Shown here: positions 22,789 to 36,400 of the stretch, piece after piece
Layout of the letters: each line of letters begins with the position of its first letter
Numbering within the stretch: position 1 is the first letter of the stretch
Assembly: GCF_041146795.1 (NCBI RefSeq)
Contig: NC_135169.1
Span: 11,244,764-11,308,763, forward strand
Direction of reading: 5' to 3'
DNA: 64,000 bases
Source of the DNA: Maylandia zebra
Lineage: Eukaryota > Chordata > Actinopteri > Cichliformes > Cichlidae
The notes under the pieces: model-generated
The model's database searches: none
What the model was told of the DNA's origin: nothing
What the model saw: the letters and a program-made list of their open reading frames with translations, nothing else
Position numbers and translations under genes: made by a program

Positions 22789-23162
22789 ATCTTATTAGGG
22801 AAAGTCCACATACATAAATGTAAATTTCAAAACTCAACCCCATCATTTAATTTGTTTTTGATTGAAATTGAATATTACTTAAACTCTCTTAAATTAACTT
22901 CCAATAAAAAAGGTTTATCACTGATTGAAGTTCATTCAGAAATGTTTAAGGAATGAGCTGTCACAACTTTCAAGTACAAAGTTGTTATGAAGTCTTTCAC
23001 ATCCCCCCTTTTTTCTTTATTATCCTTTATTTATTCATCCTTCTTATTTCATTGTGCTGTATATTGTTACTCTTATTTGTCTTGTATGTCTACTGTACAA
23101 ACTGAACTGGAATGACTGTTCGCTTTATGATTTCAATAAAGTTTGGGAAAAAAAGAAAAACC
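22789..23162 (+). mobile_element. L1-like 3' end with 15-bp target duplication
   Basis: CTCTTCGGCCGCTCC occurs exactly at 22774-22788 and 23163-23177. The 374-bp insert ends in AATAAAGTTTGGGAAAAAAA and A-rich sequence. This is a 5'-truncated poly-A retroelement on the + strand with no coding domain left. The L1 label is by style of tail and duplication. Confidence 0.8.
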
Positions 23163-23323
23163 CTCTTCGGCCGCTCCCTTCTGCTGTATTTTGTGGCAAA
23201 ATTATCCACACCCACCGCCGCGCTATGAATTGTGGGATATATGGGACCACGAAGCGTGCACCGGACCACGCTTGATATTTGGGGAAATCGACGGCGCATT
23301 TGGAGCACACTTCGAATTGGGAC

Positions 23324-23913
23324 TATTTGATTGTAAATAAGGTGAAAGAAGTCTCATTTAAAACTCTACATAAATGTTATCCAGCCAGTCACTACATGGT
23401 CAAATTTAAAAGGGACATAAATACTAATTGTACTTTCTGTGGGGATCATCCAGAAACTGTGACACATCTTTTTTGGTTCTGTTCTTTTACACAGAGATTC
23501 TGGAAGAATTTAGCAGGTTTGTTATTGTCCATATTTTAAGGGAGTTTTCTTTACGATGGAAAATGTTTTATTCTGTTTCTTTAAGTTCCCCAAGAAGTCT
23601 GAGAAATGTTTTTTATGATAAATTTGTTAATACTTTTAGCTACATTTTTTATCCATAAATGTAAGTTTACTAACAAAACACCATATTTCTGTCATTATTT
23701 TAAGGATGTGCAAATGTCCATACAATCAATATCAGACTGCACCAACAAAAAGGCTCAAAACAATATGTGTGTGAATTTTTGCATGTATTCTTATAATTGT
23801 TACCTTTGTCTTTTACCCCTGGCTTTGTGTGTTCATGTTCTGTTGTTTTGTATACTTCATCTGTTCTTATGTTGTATACTCATTGTTTGTTAAATAAAGT
23901 TAAAAAACAACAA
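23324..23913 (+). mobile_element. L1-like LINE 3' fragment with RT zinc-finger tail
   Basis: The flanks CTTCGAATTGGGAC (23310-23323) and CTTTGAATTGGGAC (23914-23927) are a target duplication with one mismatch. The insert encodes FKTLHKCYPASHYMVKF, then CTFCGDHPETVTHLFWFC and FWKNL, the zinc-binding C-terminal segment seen after reverse transcriptase in L1-type LINEs. It ends TTAAATAAAGTTAAAAAAC. It is 5'-truncated. Confidence 0.8.
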
Positions 23914-24334
23914 CTTTGAATTGGGACAGCCGTCGTCGCGTGGCGGTGACGTAACCGCACTTAAAATGCGTACTTCTAGCGTGCAGTCTCTTAATTGGGA
24001 CACAGCCACTGTGTTGCGCAGAGGTTGCACATAACACTGACTTCTCCTCAGCAGCTGCCCCAAAATTTGCTCTAGATGAAAACATAACAGTGACCATTGT
24101 CTGCCCCTCACCCTCAGTAAGTCCTGCTACTGTCCTGGGGGTTGATTGTCCTCCTGCCTGCACCTCAGTTCTTTGTTCCCATCTCAGGCCTTTTTTCTAT
24201 TTTGTATTCTTACACCCATTAACCGCAATATTAGAATGTTGCAAGCAAACTGTATTCTCTTTAACTCTGATCTGTATCAAGGAATCTATTCTCAACAAAG
24301 TATATAAACAAAAATAAACAGCAATGTGAATTTC

Positions 24335-24604
24335 TTTGGAACTTACCGGAATGAAAATGTGGGGAGCACACCAACAAACATGATGGCAGAGAGCTGGCTA
24401 TCAGCTCGACTCACCGCTGCTATCCAGGCCTGCCGTCCTCGTTTGGTAACGTACATGAGCTCTAGTGATGTGTCCTGTGTGTCAAAGCTCCTTCGCGTTG
24501 CTCTCAGGAGGGGAGACGATAAAAAACGAGCCCATTTTCCAGCTTATTCCTTCCCGATCGCGCGATCTAACATTGCAACCGACAACACAGCAAGTACGAG
24601 CCAT
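24335..24604 (-). pseudogene. THAP zinc-finger relic (copy 2)
   Basis: From an ATG at 24604-24602 the minus strand reads MARTCCVVGCNVRSRDREG, then, after a frame change, LENGLVFYRLPS and a stop. Another frame gives MYVTKRGRQAWIAAVSRADS and then FSFR next to a GTAAGT donor. The Cys pair and AWIAAxxRAD block match copy 1. Several frameshifts make it non-functional. Confidence 0.6.
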
Positions 24605-24654
24605 AGCTGATGTTTCTGTGTGCTTTCCTCCTGTAGCCTTTGTTTGGCCTACGA

Positions 24655-26129
24655 ATCAGAATCAGAATCAGAATGGGGTTTATTGCCAGATGTTGAGGTT
24701 TACAACATTAGGAAATTGCTGCGGTGCTTCAGTGCAAACATAGTGTCATAAATAGCACTTAAATAGACATGAAAAAAATAAATAAATAAATAAATAAATA
24801 AAAGTAAGAATAAGAATTAAAAGTGCTATGTAGAAAGATATGTGCATGAGATATACATGAGATATATACATGAGAATAAGAATTAAAAGTGCTACGTAGA
24901 TAGATATATACATGATATATACATGAGTGCAGGTGGTGATCAGTGCCAAACATGGAATGATGCAGTGACACAGCGTAGGGTCATGTGTTAGTGGTGGGAA
25001 CAGTCATACGGTTATTGTTCATGTGTCCAACAGCAGAGGGGAAGAAACTGTTCTTATGGCGAGAGGTTCTGGTGCGAATGGACCGGAGCCTCCTGCCTGA
25101 GGGGAGCAGGTCAAACAGACTGTGTCCAGGGTGAGAAGGGTCAGCTGAGATCCGAGCTGCACGCCCCAGTGTCCTGGAGGTGTACAGGTCCTGCAGAGAT
25201 GGGAGTCTGCAGCCAATCACCTTCTCAGCAGAGCGCACAACACGCTGCAGTCTCTGTTTGTCCTTGATAGTGGCTCCAGCGTACCACACGGTGATGGAGG
25301 AGGTGAGGATGGACTCGATGATTGCAGTGTAGAATTGCATCATCGTCCGTGTTGGCAGGTTGAATTTCTTCAGCTGCCTCAGGAAGTACATCCTCTGCTG
25401 GGCTTTCTTGATGAAGGAGGTGATGGTGGGCTCCCACTTCAGGTCCTGGGTGATGGTGGTACCCAGGAAGCGGAATGAGTCCACAGAGGTGATGGGGGTG
25501 TCAGTCAGGATGATGGGGGGGAGTGGGGCTGTGTGCTTCCTGAAGTCCACAATAATCTCCACTGTCTTCTGGGCATTCAGCACCAGGTTGTTGTGGCTGC
25601 ACCAGGACACCAGATGTTCAACCTCCCTCCTGTAGGCAGACTCATCCCTGTCCGAGATGAGCCCAATAACGGTGGTGTCATCTGCAAACTTGATTAGCTT
25701 GACAGACTGGTGGGTGGAGGTGCAGCAGTTGGTGTACAGGGAGAAGAGCAGAGGAGAAAGAACACAGCCCTGAGGGGAGCCGGTGCTGATGGTCCGGGAG
25801 TCCGAGACATTCTTTCCCAGCCTCACGTGCTGCTTCCTGTCCGTCAGGAAGTCAGTGATCCACCGGCAGATGGGATCAGGCACATTCATCTGGGAAAGCT
25901 TGCCTTGGAGATGGTCTGGAAGGATGGTGTTGAAGGCAGAGCTGAAGTCCACAAACAGGATCCTGGCGTAGGTTCCTGGGGAGTCCAGATGCTGCAGGAT
26001 GAAGTGTAGGGCCATGTTGATGGCGTCATCTACAGACCTGTTGGCTCTATATGCAAACTGCAGGGGGTCCAGGAGGGGGGCCGTGAGGGTCTTGAGATGG
26101 GAGAGAACCAGGCGCTCAAATTACTTCAC
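24655..26129 (-). mobile_element. CR1/Rex1-like LINE, 5'-truncated
   Basis: The minus strand carries an open 344-aa reverse-transcriptase segment (26015-24981) including VDFSSAFNTI, STGSPQGCVLSPLLFSLYTN and the catalytic KFADDTTVIG. It then runs to a 3' tail of GATTCT repeats at 24655-24672. It starts within the RT domain near FERLVLSHLK. It is highly similar to the full-length copy at 33462-36740. The clade name is by motif style. Confidence 0.85.
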
Positions 26130-26199
26130 TAAGATGGCGGCTCGACCCAAACTCGTGACCACGCCCCCTCCCCTGACGTCACGTCACGAAAGAGGTTGG

Positions 26200-28830
26200 C
26201 AGACCACGTGACTTTCATGCATTGCTTTGTGGGTACCCATGGCAACAAAATCAAAACACTGCATCAAGCGCTAGTGTTTCCAGCACCGGTAATCATTCAT
26301 TCTGCGGTTTTAATCCCTACTTGCATTTTATTTGCCCCAAAAACAAAACAAACAAAAACAAAACGACGGACACCACGTCAGGTCCCCAAAAATGAAGCCA
26401 AAACGTCTCTATCGCCCCCTGGTGTCTGGCTGCAGTATAGGTCATAAACCCCGCCTCCTCCATGTTAGCGGATGGGACTGGGGTCAGACTAAAATAAATT
26501 AATTCTCCTAAAATCAACTTTTTCCAAAGATTCTTTCTTTTGTTATCAACAGTTCTCATCACGCTGATTTATGTCCGAGGGGTCTCCTCTCCCATAAGTC
26601 TGATTCTAATTCCTACCGCGGTGATGTTAAATTGGGGTGAAACGTCATCATAACAGCTTTGACTGGCAGCTGCAGTCACGGAGAAACTTGCGTATCTCTG
26701 TTCGGGAATAGCAGATAGAGCGTAGGCTCTGAGAGGAGGGCCAGCGTTTACGCTACGAAGACACGACCGACTGTTTTAACCTGACAGCCTGAGGTGTTCT
26801 TCAGTAAACTGGACTACCCGACAGAAGGACCCGAGGCCCCGCTGCACTGTTTCGGTAAGTTAAACGTGTTTGTAAGCTACTCCGTATCTACCGTCCTTAG
26901 CTCGGTCCTGAGACCTAGCTAGCTAAGATGAGCACTCGGCTGTCAGGGTTCGTTTAGCTGTGCAGGTGAATGAATTTACTAAAGAAATCAAGAGAAACGC
27001 TTCGGCTGCTCACTGATTACTGTTACTGTACTTTTATTACAAGTATTATACTGTAAGAGCAACAGGCTGCATCCTGCTGCAGCTCCTGTGCAGAGCTGAA
27101 TATTAAATATGTGCAAACAACAGCATGTTTTCAGTCTCCACATCTGTAAAGATAATAACTTAAAAAAAAAAAAAGCTTGTACCTTGTAGCTCTTCATTAA
27201 TCAGGAACTATGGATTAAAGTACTGTAGTGTACTGTAATGCTGAAAAATGTAAGAGAAGAGCTTCAGATCCTGAGTGTGTGAGGACAGAAGAATCAGCTT
27301 TATTTCAATTTTGAGGGATAAAATTTATATGTGAGTTTGATGGTTCTGTTCTCTTTGATTACAGGAGCTGCCCTCAGATTCAGACCTCAGCACCACCCAG
27401 TGACAGCAGACAGATCATCCAACATGTTCACATGTTAACTGCAACATGAACTGATGAAAACAGTACAAAGGTTAAAGTACCACACGTGCTGTAGTGAAAG
27501 CTGCAGCTTTATTGATAAAGTTAAAGACAAAAAAACAAAAGGATTACTCACCCCTGTAACTGTGTCACTATATATCAGCATTAACAGGATTATCAGTTTG
27601 GTGTTTCACAAAGCTGCTGATCTCAGACCTGCACAGCTTCTGTTTTAAACACTTGATGTACTCAGCTGCATGAAGAGCACGTTTGAGTTTCTCTAACACA
27701 ATTAAATAAAACCTGATGAAGGTCAAAGGTCGTCACTTGTATGTTGAACTACAAACTTGTCATCTGGAATTCTTTCACAGTTTTTTGCAGATAGTGTGTT
27801 ATTTACCATAAAGTGATGCAGAGTTATTCATACCAGAGTAACCAGAGAGGATCACATATTTTTAAATATATAACTTTCTACAGGACTGAATATAATATCT
27901 TTATGTAAAAGTCCGGAGCCTCTGGGGAGTATCCGAGTATTTATAACATTACACAAAGCAAAGGTCTCATCACAGTGTTGATGAAATGCTGGGTTTATCC
28001 ATCTCCTGGGGCGGGCTTACGGAGGAGTGATGAAGATTTCCCTGTGAGGGAGCTGCTGGTGAAGATCATGAGTCCTGCTTGATCAATGTGATGAGCTTCA
28101 GTCTTCCTGGTGTTTCTTAAATGAAGCCTCTTTCAGTGGGTCAACAGAACATCTGGCACAGGACAGCTGTGATGAAACAAAGGGAAGAAGTTTCTCCAAA
28201 CCTCTGGAGCCAGAAACCCAGCTTGGTCCTGATGGTCTCCCTCACTAGTTTCTCTCCAGGGTGAATGTAGCTGTTGATATAATATGGACTCTATTATTAA
28301 ATGAAAAGAACAAATTAGACTACACTACTGAAACCTTCTGCTGCTGCTTTTAAAGTCTCCATGTTACCAGGCTGTAGAGATTTAAACAGTTTTAGATCCA
28401 TGACACTCACAGTCTTATGTTAAAATCTCAAAGGACAGCGTTATATTGTTGATATTAACAGTAACTCTGGGCCTCTGTGGAGTGTGCAGCTGATCTCATC
28501 GCTGTCTAAAAACGGATAAAAAACCATAAGAAGTGCTGAATCCCTCAATAACAAACTATTAGAGTAGCAGGTGTAGCATCGCTAACTAGCTAGCAACAAG
28601 CCCCCAACACAGTGCGTATGCTAGCGGCTAATCTAGCAAACGAATTAACAACAGAGCGATTTTAGATGTTGTAGAACTATAAGATGATAAGCTGTGTGTC
28701 TTTTTTTATAACAGTGACATGGTTGAATTTACCTTAATTTAACGAGTCGTCAGTCGCAGTAAACCAGCAAAAAAAAAACTCGAGTCGCCAGGCTGCGTAA
28801 AAAGTGTAGGGGGCGTGTTTGCGGTCATGT
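26200..28830. other. Interval without a clear gene; possible non-coding first exon
   Basis: CTGCACTGTTTCG|GTAAGT at about 26855 looks like a strong donor after a GC-rich segment, and an acceptor-like ACAG occurs at 27361-27364, so a two-exon non-coding transcript is conceivable. No coding sequence was recognised. Direct evidence for transcription is lacking. Confidence 0.25.
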
Positions 28831-28835
28831 CCAGC

Positions 28836-30857
28836 TAGGGTTGCCAACTCCCTGAACAATAAATAAGGGACACCTCGTGGCCAGGGCCGGGCAACCCAGT
28901 TGTCTTCACCCTTCCCAGTGTGGTGAATTTTCTAGCTCTTTTTTTGTGTGTGAAATTATTTTTTAACCATTTGACTTGAACTTGATTTAAGCAGATGCAT
29001 ATTCTTTGTGATATGACCATATGGGAAACAAATGATCATTTAGCCATTTATTTTTAGCTCAAAATGACAACATTAACACAGTAAAACAGGTCTCTTTCTT
29101 AAACAGAAGCCTGTCATGCTTAACTTTTGAGAATATAAGTAAATCTTTCTTTAAAAGAACTCTGTCCTACTTAACTTAAAATTATATAAATTAATAGAAA
29201 GCAATAGAACAAAAATATTCTTGTAACAGTGCACATTTAGTGCATTTAGTACAATTGGCTTCAGTTGAGGTATTATTTCAGCTTTTCTAATGCTAATCAG
29301 CTGCTCCTGTTTGTAAACCCGCTTGTTCCCATGATTACGCATCTTAACTCATCATCATTATTCATCTATGTATTACTTTTATGTATTAGTGATCTATTTG
29401 TTGTAATCATCTATCCTTGCAGTTGTTTATTACACAAAATAAATGATATTATCACACTTCTGGCCACATAGCGCTGATATTCACTGCACATGCCCATATT
29501 AACTTTAACCAGAGGGTTTAAACAACAAACCAGTGTTTACATACCATATCTGCTTCTGCCGTGGCCTGGTGGACAAGAAATTGGTTAAGGGTTCCCCGAG
29601 CTTTCACGCCCCTCATGTTCTTCATGTGCCCACCACTAGAAGCATGCCTATGGAAAAAGTGCGCCGGCACACAGTGCAGTGCGCTTTATAGGTGTTACCG
29701 TGCACTTTTCCAGCCAGGTGTTTTCCTTTTCCCAGTCCTCCCTGTACTTTTGCAGCCTTTTTTTTCTTTCTCTGAGCGAACAAACATTGCTGCTCTAATG
29801 CTGGGCTCACACTGTGCAATTTATTCAGTCACGTTATTCAGCTCCTACTCAAACTGCACGATTGACTCGCAGGGGTTAGAAGTTGGTATGTCACGATGCA
29901 GGTCTCACACTATACGGCCCGATGCTCTGATGCGACCTGAGTGCTCACACTGTGCCTCCATAACATGAAGGTTATAACAGAAAATTTGTCCCTCGCTCTC
30001 CCTCTCTGTCTTTCACTCACACAGACACACCACCACCATCAACTTTGCTAAATTGCTAATGAAAAACATTGATCAGGCAGCTGTGATTGAGCAGCAGTGT
30101 AGATCCAACTATTTTCACGGTTGTTGTGGTCGTGATAATTTTGTGATGCCACATCGAAAAGGCTCGGATGAGCTTTCCAAAGTTCTACAAATTGTGCCTC
30201 CATCGCTTGTGTCCACATCACTCGCTACACTGCTGTGCTACTCCGTCTTTTTCACCGACGTTTACGTGTTTGCGCGTGAGCAGTGTGAGCGGCTGCGGTG
30301 ACACCCTCACGAGCGATTGATGATCGGGAGCTGGTCGTGAGGTGTTAATCGCTTCTCGTTACCCCACGTATACTACACGACGCACGATGAAGGCCAAAAT
30401 CGGGCCGATCACCAAAACGGTCGCACGACTCAAAAATCGGCTCAAAATGGGCCAAAAATTGCACAGTGTCTGCCCAGCTTTAGGTTTACTGTCGTCCGAG
30501 ACTTGCACCGCCGTGTCGGCGTTTGTTTCCCTGTTGGCCATGCTTCTTGTTGTGGTCATCTGTTGTCTTCCAGTATTTTCTCTGTAAGCGACCTTTCCTC
30601 GACCAATGAGATGAGCGGTAATCTGAATTGTCATACTCGTCATAAGTGTGCTGTCAGCTCATTGGTCACAAAGCAGGAGAGGGGCTGGGAATTATGTTTT
30701 CCAACAAAGCGTTAATTCCATTAAACGTTATAGACTACTTTTGATTCTCACTGTATTACGGGACAAAGTGCGTCCCTTATTAGCTCAATACGGGACGTGT
30801 GCTTTTGTTTCTAAATACGGGACGATTCCGTTTTTTAAGGGACGGTTGGCAACCCTA
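28836..30857. mobile_element. hAT-like transposon with 8-bp duplication
   Basis: The ends TAGGGTTGCCAACTCCCT and (reverse complement of the right end) TAGGGTTGCCAACCGTCCCT are inverted repeats. Flanking TGTCCAGC (28828-28835) and CGTCCAGC (30858-30865) match at seven of eight bases, the size expected for hAT. Inside, no intact transposase was recognised. Worn relatives occur at 36.9 kb and 62.6 kb. Confidence 0.75.
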
Positions 30858-31177
30858 CGTCCAGCGGGTGTGTGGGCGGGAGCGTTACACAGTCGCTCCA
30901 CCTCAAGTCACTACTGCGCAGACTCTGGCTCCAAATTTGCAAGATGGCAGCCTCCACAAGCGGGATATTTTGGCTTCATTTTTGCACAATGGGAGGAGGC
31001 GGGGTCGCGTCGTCCATCTTTTCTACAGTCAATGGTCTGTACAAAGACAGACGTGGCGAAAAGGCAAAAAAAAGGAGGAGGAAAAAATCAAAAGAGTGAA
31101 AGGGTCAGACCCACACGAGCACACAGAGTGGAGTAAGCACGTTAGCATGCTGCCCAACTTTCATCACACACATATTT

Positions 31178-32560
31178 AATTCAATTCAATTCAATTTTAT
31201 TTATATAGCGCCAAATCACAACAAAAGTCGCCTCAAGGCGCTTCATAGATACAGAGAAAAACCCAACAATCATATGACCCCCTATGAGCAGCACTTTGGT
31301 GACAGTGGGAAGGAAAAACTCCCTTTTAACAGGAAGAAACCTCCGGCAGAACCAGGCTCAGGGAGGGGCGGGGCCATCTGCTGTGATTGGTTGGGGTGAG
31401 AGAAGGAAGACAGGATGAAGACATGCTGTGGAAGAGAGACAGAGGTTAATAACAGGTATGATTTAATGCAGAGAGGTCTGTTAATACATAGTGAGTGAGA
31501 AAGGTGACTGGAAAGGAAAAACTCAATGCATCATGGGAATCCCCCGGCAGCCTACGTCTATTGCAGCATAACTAAGGGAGGATTCAGGGTCACCTGGTCC
31601 AGCCCTAACTATATGCTTTAGCAAAAAGGAAAGTTTGAAGCCTAATCTTGAAAGTAGAGATAGTGTCTGTCTCCTGAATCCAAACTGGAAGCTGGTTCCA
31701 CAGAAGAGGGGCCTGAAAACTGAAGGCTCTGCCTCCCATTCTACTTTTAAATACTCTAGGAACAACAAGTAGGCCTGCAGAGCGAGAGCGGAGCGCTCTA
31801 ATAGGGTGATATGGTACTACAAGGTCATTAAGATAAGATGGGGCCTGATTATTTAAGACCTTGTATGTGAGGAGCAGGATTTTGAATCCTGGATTTAACA
31901 GGAAGCCAAAACAGGAGAAATATGCTCTCTCTTTCTAGTCCCTGTCAGGACTCTTGCTGCAGCATTTTGGATCAGCTGAAGGCTTTTCAGCGAGTTTTTT
32001 GGACATCCTGATAATAATGAATTACAGTCGTCCAGCCTGGAAGTAATAAATGCATGAACTAGTTTTTCAGCGTCACTCTGAGACAGGATATTTCTAATTT
32101 TAGAGATGTTGCACAAATGGAAGAAAGCAGTCTTACATATTTGTTTAATATGTGCGTTGAAGGACATGTCCTGGTCAAAAATGACTCCAAGGTTCCTCAC
32201 AGTGTTACTGGAGGCCAAGGTAATGCCATCCAGAGTAAGAATCTGGTTAGATACCATATTTCTAAGGTTTTCAGGGCCGAGTACAATAACCTCAGTTTGA
32301 TCTGAATTAAGAAGCAGAAAGTTAGCGGCCATCCAGGTCTTTATGTCTTTAAGACATTCCTGCAGTTTAACTCATTGGTGTGTGTTATCTGGCTTCATGG
32401 ACAGATAGAGCTGGGTGTCATCAGCATAGCAGTGTAAATGTATGCTATGTCTTCTAATGATGCTGCCTAAGGGAAGCATGTATAATGTAAACAGAATTGG
32501 TCCTAGCTCTGAACCCTGTGGAACTCCATAATTAACCTCTTTATTATTTATTATTATATG
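31178..32560 (-). mobile_element. L2-like LINE, 5'-truncated
   Basis: The minus strand ends in the TTGAATTGAATT tail (31178-31200). Upstream it encodes the RT C-terminal segment (32332-31895): LLLNSDQTEVIVLGPENL, VRNLGVIFDQDMSFNAHIKQ, FITSRLDDCNSLLSG, QNAAARVLTGTRKR. The beginning of the RT domain is missing or too decayed. Confidence 0.85.
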
Positions 32561-33461
32561 GTCCTAAGTGTGAGTGTGTACACTCACAACATGTTTAGTA
32601 ACTTCAGATCCTGCAACAAGCCCAGGTCCAGTTTACTTTGGTGATTTGGACGATTCCATCTCACAGCTGTTGTTTTTTCCTTTATCTCCTGTACAGGCAA
32701 ACGCATCTACTTGTTGTTTCAGGTTGTAGTGTTACACAACATTTTCAGATCTAATAGAAATAAAATGAGTGTTTCGTATTTCATTCAATTTGTTGTCTTT
32801 ATTTATAACTGGCACTATTGTTTCATTCTATTATAGAATCTCACAAGAAAGAGGCAAAATTATAAAAGTCCATCATGCTTTATTAGCTGCTTCGGTGAAA
32901 AACAAATCAACAATGCAAAAAAAAAAACATTGCAAAACAACACACTGGAAAACAGTTATTCTTCACTTGATTGCTTCAACACAACCCTTGGGCACATATA
33001 TGAGGGACTTTTCGTGGCTGTTTTGATCTCGCTCTCTCTCGTATCAAATCTCACTGTGGAAGCAGCTCTAAACTCGGTATGACCAGTGTTGGGACTAACG
33101 CGTTATTAAGTAAGGCGTTACAGTAACTATGTTATTATTGTGGTAACGAGCACGGTAACTAGTTATTATGCCAAAATCAGGGACGCGTTAATCGTTACTA
33201 GGATTTAGATCGTTATTCGTACTTCATGTGTTGCGTTCGACTTACCTCGGAAATCGGAACAAGGACCTGGGAATAATGTCACACTCGAGTAAACAGCGTT
33301 CTGGTTAGCAGATGTGTAAAATTGTTTGGTGGTGGCTGTGGCGGAGCTTCCACAGATTCAGTAACATTAGCAAATGGTGGAGCCCAGCAGGTGGATGAGG
33401 GAAAGGCAGGAGGAGCAGAGACCCGAGGCGGTGAACTGAACTTCAGGTAAGAAGTTGATGA

Positions 33462-36400
33462 TCCAAGATGGCGCCGCGTATGGATGCCCTGGTGCTTCAG
33501 TGCGTTACTTCTGTTTTGTTTTTGTGCATTTCTTCTGTGTCTGGGCACTCCTCTGGATATTCTTACACCAGAGAAGAGCTTCTTAACTACAGGACTACAA
33601 CACCTGTGGATTTATTTCCAATATTTGTCGCATCTGCGGCAGATTTACTGCAGACTCTGATCAGGAAAGTGAGACGCCGAAAGAGAGGTAAGCGAGCCGG
33701 CGCACTCGTGCGTTTGAGGAGACGTGGACTGCGAACTGCTCTTGCTGGGATCTTCCTTTCTAATGTACGCTCACTCGGGAACAAGATAGACGAGCTGTCC
33801 CTGATGAGAAGCATGAACAGAGACTTTGCCTCCTCCTGTGTCTTATGTTTTACGGAGTCGTGGCTCAGTGAGGACATCCCGGACTGCGCGCTCAAGCTGG
33901 AGGGCTTCCATCTGCTGCGCGCGGACCAGCAGGCCGCTCTCTCCGGTAAAACCAAAGGTGGAGGTGTCTGCTTCTACATCAATAGTGGCTGGTGCACAGA
34001 TGTAACAGCGATTGCTCAGCACTGCTCTTCCTCTCTGGAATATCTTTTTATTCACTGCAAACCGTTTTATTCTCCGCGGGAGTTTGCTTCATTCATCCTG
34101 GCCGCTGTTTACATCCCGCCAGACGCAGATGCGCAGGCAGCTCAGTGCGCACTCGCGGAGCAGATTCTCCACACGGAGCGGACATTCCCGGACTCTCTCA
34201 TCATTGCTCTTGGGGACTTTAACAAAGCCAATCTGAGCCATGAGCTTCCCAAATACAAGCAGTATATTAAATGCCCGACCAGAGAGGAGAGGACATTAGA
34301 CCACTGTTACAGCACGATCAGCGGGGCCTATCGCGCGGTGCCCCGCGCTTCACTCGGACTTTCTGATCACGTCATGATCCACCTAATCCCCGCGTACAGA
34401 CAGAGGCTGAAGCTCTCCAAACCTGTCGTGAGGACTAAAAAACTGTGGAGCAACGAGGCTGTGGAGGAGCTTCGCACGTGTTTGGAGTATACAGACTGGG
34501 ACACATTGAAGGCTGCTTCTAACAGCTTGGACGAGTTTACGGACACTGTCACCTCCTATATCCACTTCTGTGAGGACAGCATTGTGCCATCACGCACCAG
34601 GGTGAGTTATAACAATGACAAACCCTGGTTTACTCCTAAACTCAAAAAGCTGTGGCTGGAAAAGAGAAAGGCGTTCAGAAGCGGAGACAGGGACTGCTAC
34701 AGAGAGGCCAAGTACAGGTTCACTAAAGAAGTGGACATTGCTAAACATCAGCACTCTGAGAAGATGCAGCAGCAGATCTCAGAGAATGACTCGGCCTCTG
34801 TGTGGAAAGGTTTTAGGAATATCACCAACTACAAGCCTAAAACCCCCCACTCCACTGATGACTTGCTCTTAGCCAACACCCTTAACGACTTCTACTGCCG
34901 TTTTGACGAGCCATCAGGCAGCCTTCACACCTCCAACGGCCCCAACAATAGAGACACTTTGGACACTCATTCCCCCACCTCTCCCCCCTCCATAGAGCCA
35001 TCACCACCTTCAAACTGTTCACCTACAACACCCCCCTCCTCACCCCACACAAAAGAGGATTTCACACCACCTCCTCCCACCACAACTCTTCATATTCATG
35101 AAGCAGGTGTGAGGAAGCAGTTTAAGAACCTGAATGCTCGGAAAGCTCCCGGCCCAGACGGCGTGTCTCCTGCCACCCTCAGACACTGTGCAAACGAGCT
35201 GGCCCCAGTGTTTTCTGGCATCTTCAACTCCTCACTGCAGGCATGTCATGTGCCTGCCTGCTTCAAGTCCTCTACCATAATCCCTGTCCCCAAGAAACCT
35301 AGGATCACTGGACTAAATGACTACAGACCCGTGGCTCTGACATCTGTGGTCATGAAGTCATTTGAGCGCCTGGTTCTCTCCCATCTCAAGACCCTCACGG
35401 CCCCCCTCCTGGACCCCCTGCAGTTTGCATATAGAGCCAACAGGTCTGTAGATGACGCCATCAACATGGCCCTACACTTCATCCTGCAGCATCTGGACTC
35501 CCCAGGAACCTACGCCAGGATCCTGTTTGTGGACTTCAGCTCTGCCTTCAACACCATCCTTCCAGACCATCTCCGAGACAAGCTTTCCCAGATGAATGTG
35601 CCTGATCCCATCTGCCGGTGGATCACTGACTTCCTGACGGACAGGAAGCAGCATGTGAGGCTGGGAAAGAATGTCTCGGACTCCCGGACCATCAGCACCG
35701 GCTCCCCTCAGGGCTGTGTTCTTTCTCCTCTGCTCTTCTCCCTGTACACCAACTGCTGCACCTCCACCCACCAGTCTGTCAAGCTAATCAAGTTTGCAGA
35801 TGACACCACCGTTATTGGACTCATCTCGGACGGGGATGAGTCTGCCTACAGGAGGGAGGTTGAACGTCTGGTGTCCTGGTGCAGCCACAACAACCTGGTG
35901 CTGAATGCCCAGAAGACAGTGGAGATTATTGTGGACTTCAGGAAGCACACAGCCCCACTTCCCCCCCATCATCCTGACTGACACCCCCATCACCTCTGTG
36001 GACTCATTCCGCTTCCTGGGCACCACCATCACCCAGGACCTGAAGTGGGAGCCCACCATCACCTCCGTCATCAAGAAAGCCCAGCAGAGGATGTACTTCC
36101 TGAGGCAGCTGAAGAAATTCAACCTGCCAACACGGACGATGATGCAGTTCTACACTGCAATCATCGAGTCCATCCTCACCTCCTCCATCACCGTGTGGTA
36201 CGCTGGAGCCACTATCAGGGACAAACAGAGACTGCAGCGTGTTGTGCGCTCTGCTGAGAAGGTGATTGGCTGCAGACTCCCATCTCTGCAGGACCTGTAC
36301 ACCTCCAGGACACTGCGGCGTGCAGCTCGGATCTCAGCTGACCCTTCTCACCCTGGACACAGTCTGTTTGACCTGCTCCCCTCAGGCAGGAGGCTCCGGT

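Larger units (their letters stand above)
22352..24006. mobile_element. DNA transposon with GCTGTGTCCC termini
   Basis: The ends GCTGTGTCCCAATTC.. and ..TTAATTGGGACACAGC are inverted repeats extending into CTGCATGCTTGAAGTACGC. CACTG flanks both sides (22347-22351 and 24007-24011). The paralogous uninterrupted site is present in copy 1 of the host element (7225-7229, complement), which confirms the junctions. No transposase was seen; the length comes largely from two retroelement insertions. Superfamily not assigned. Confidence 0.8.
22267..26190. mobile_element. THAP DNA transposon, copy 2, inverted and loaded with insertions
   Basis: The left end GGGCTTTGGAGTTGACGTC matches the right end of copy 1. 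The right part (AAGATGGCGGCTCGACC, then CCACGCCCCCTCCCCTGACG) matches the left end region of copy 1 in reverse complement. A THAP relic lies on the minus strand. Inserted into it are a DNA element (22352-24006), itself holding two L1-like tails, and a CR1/Rex1-like LINE (24655-26129). The extreme right terminus is too worn to place exactly. Confidence 0.6.

Noticed and set aside
25360-26009. Open + strand frames of 62-99 aa
   Set aside because: Antisense shadows of the LINE reverse transcriptase; identical shadows occur over the copy at 35.5-36.1 kb.
26640-27420. Two-exon gene
   Set aside because: Donor and acceptor-like signals exist but no coding sequence or conservation could be shown.
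33468-35981. 837-aa open frame as a host gene
   Set aside because: Its endonuclease and FADD reverse-transcriptase motifs, GATTCT tail and target duplication show it is a LINE.
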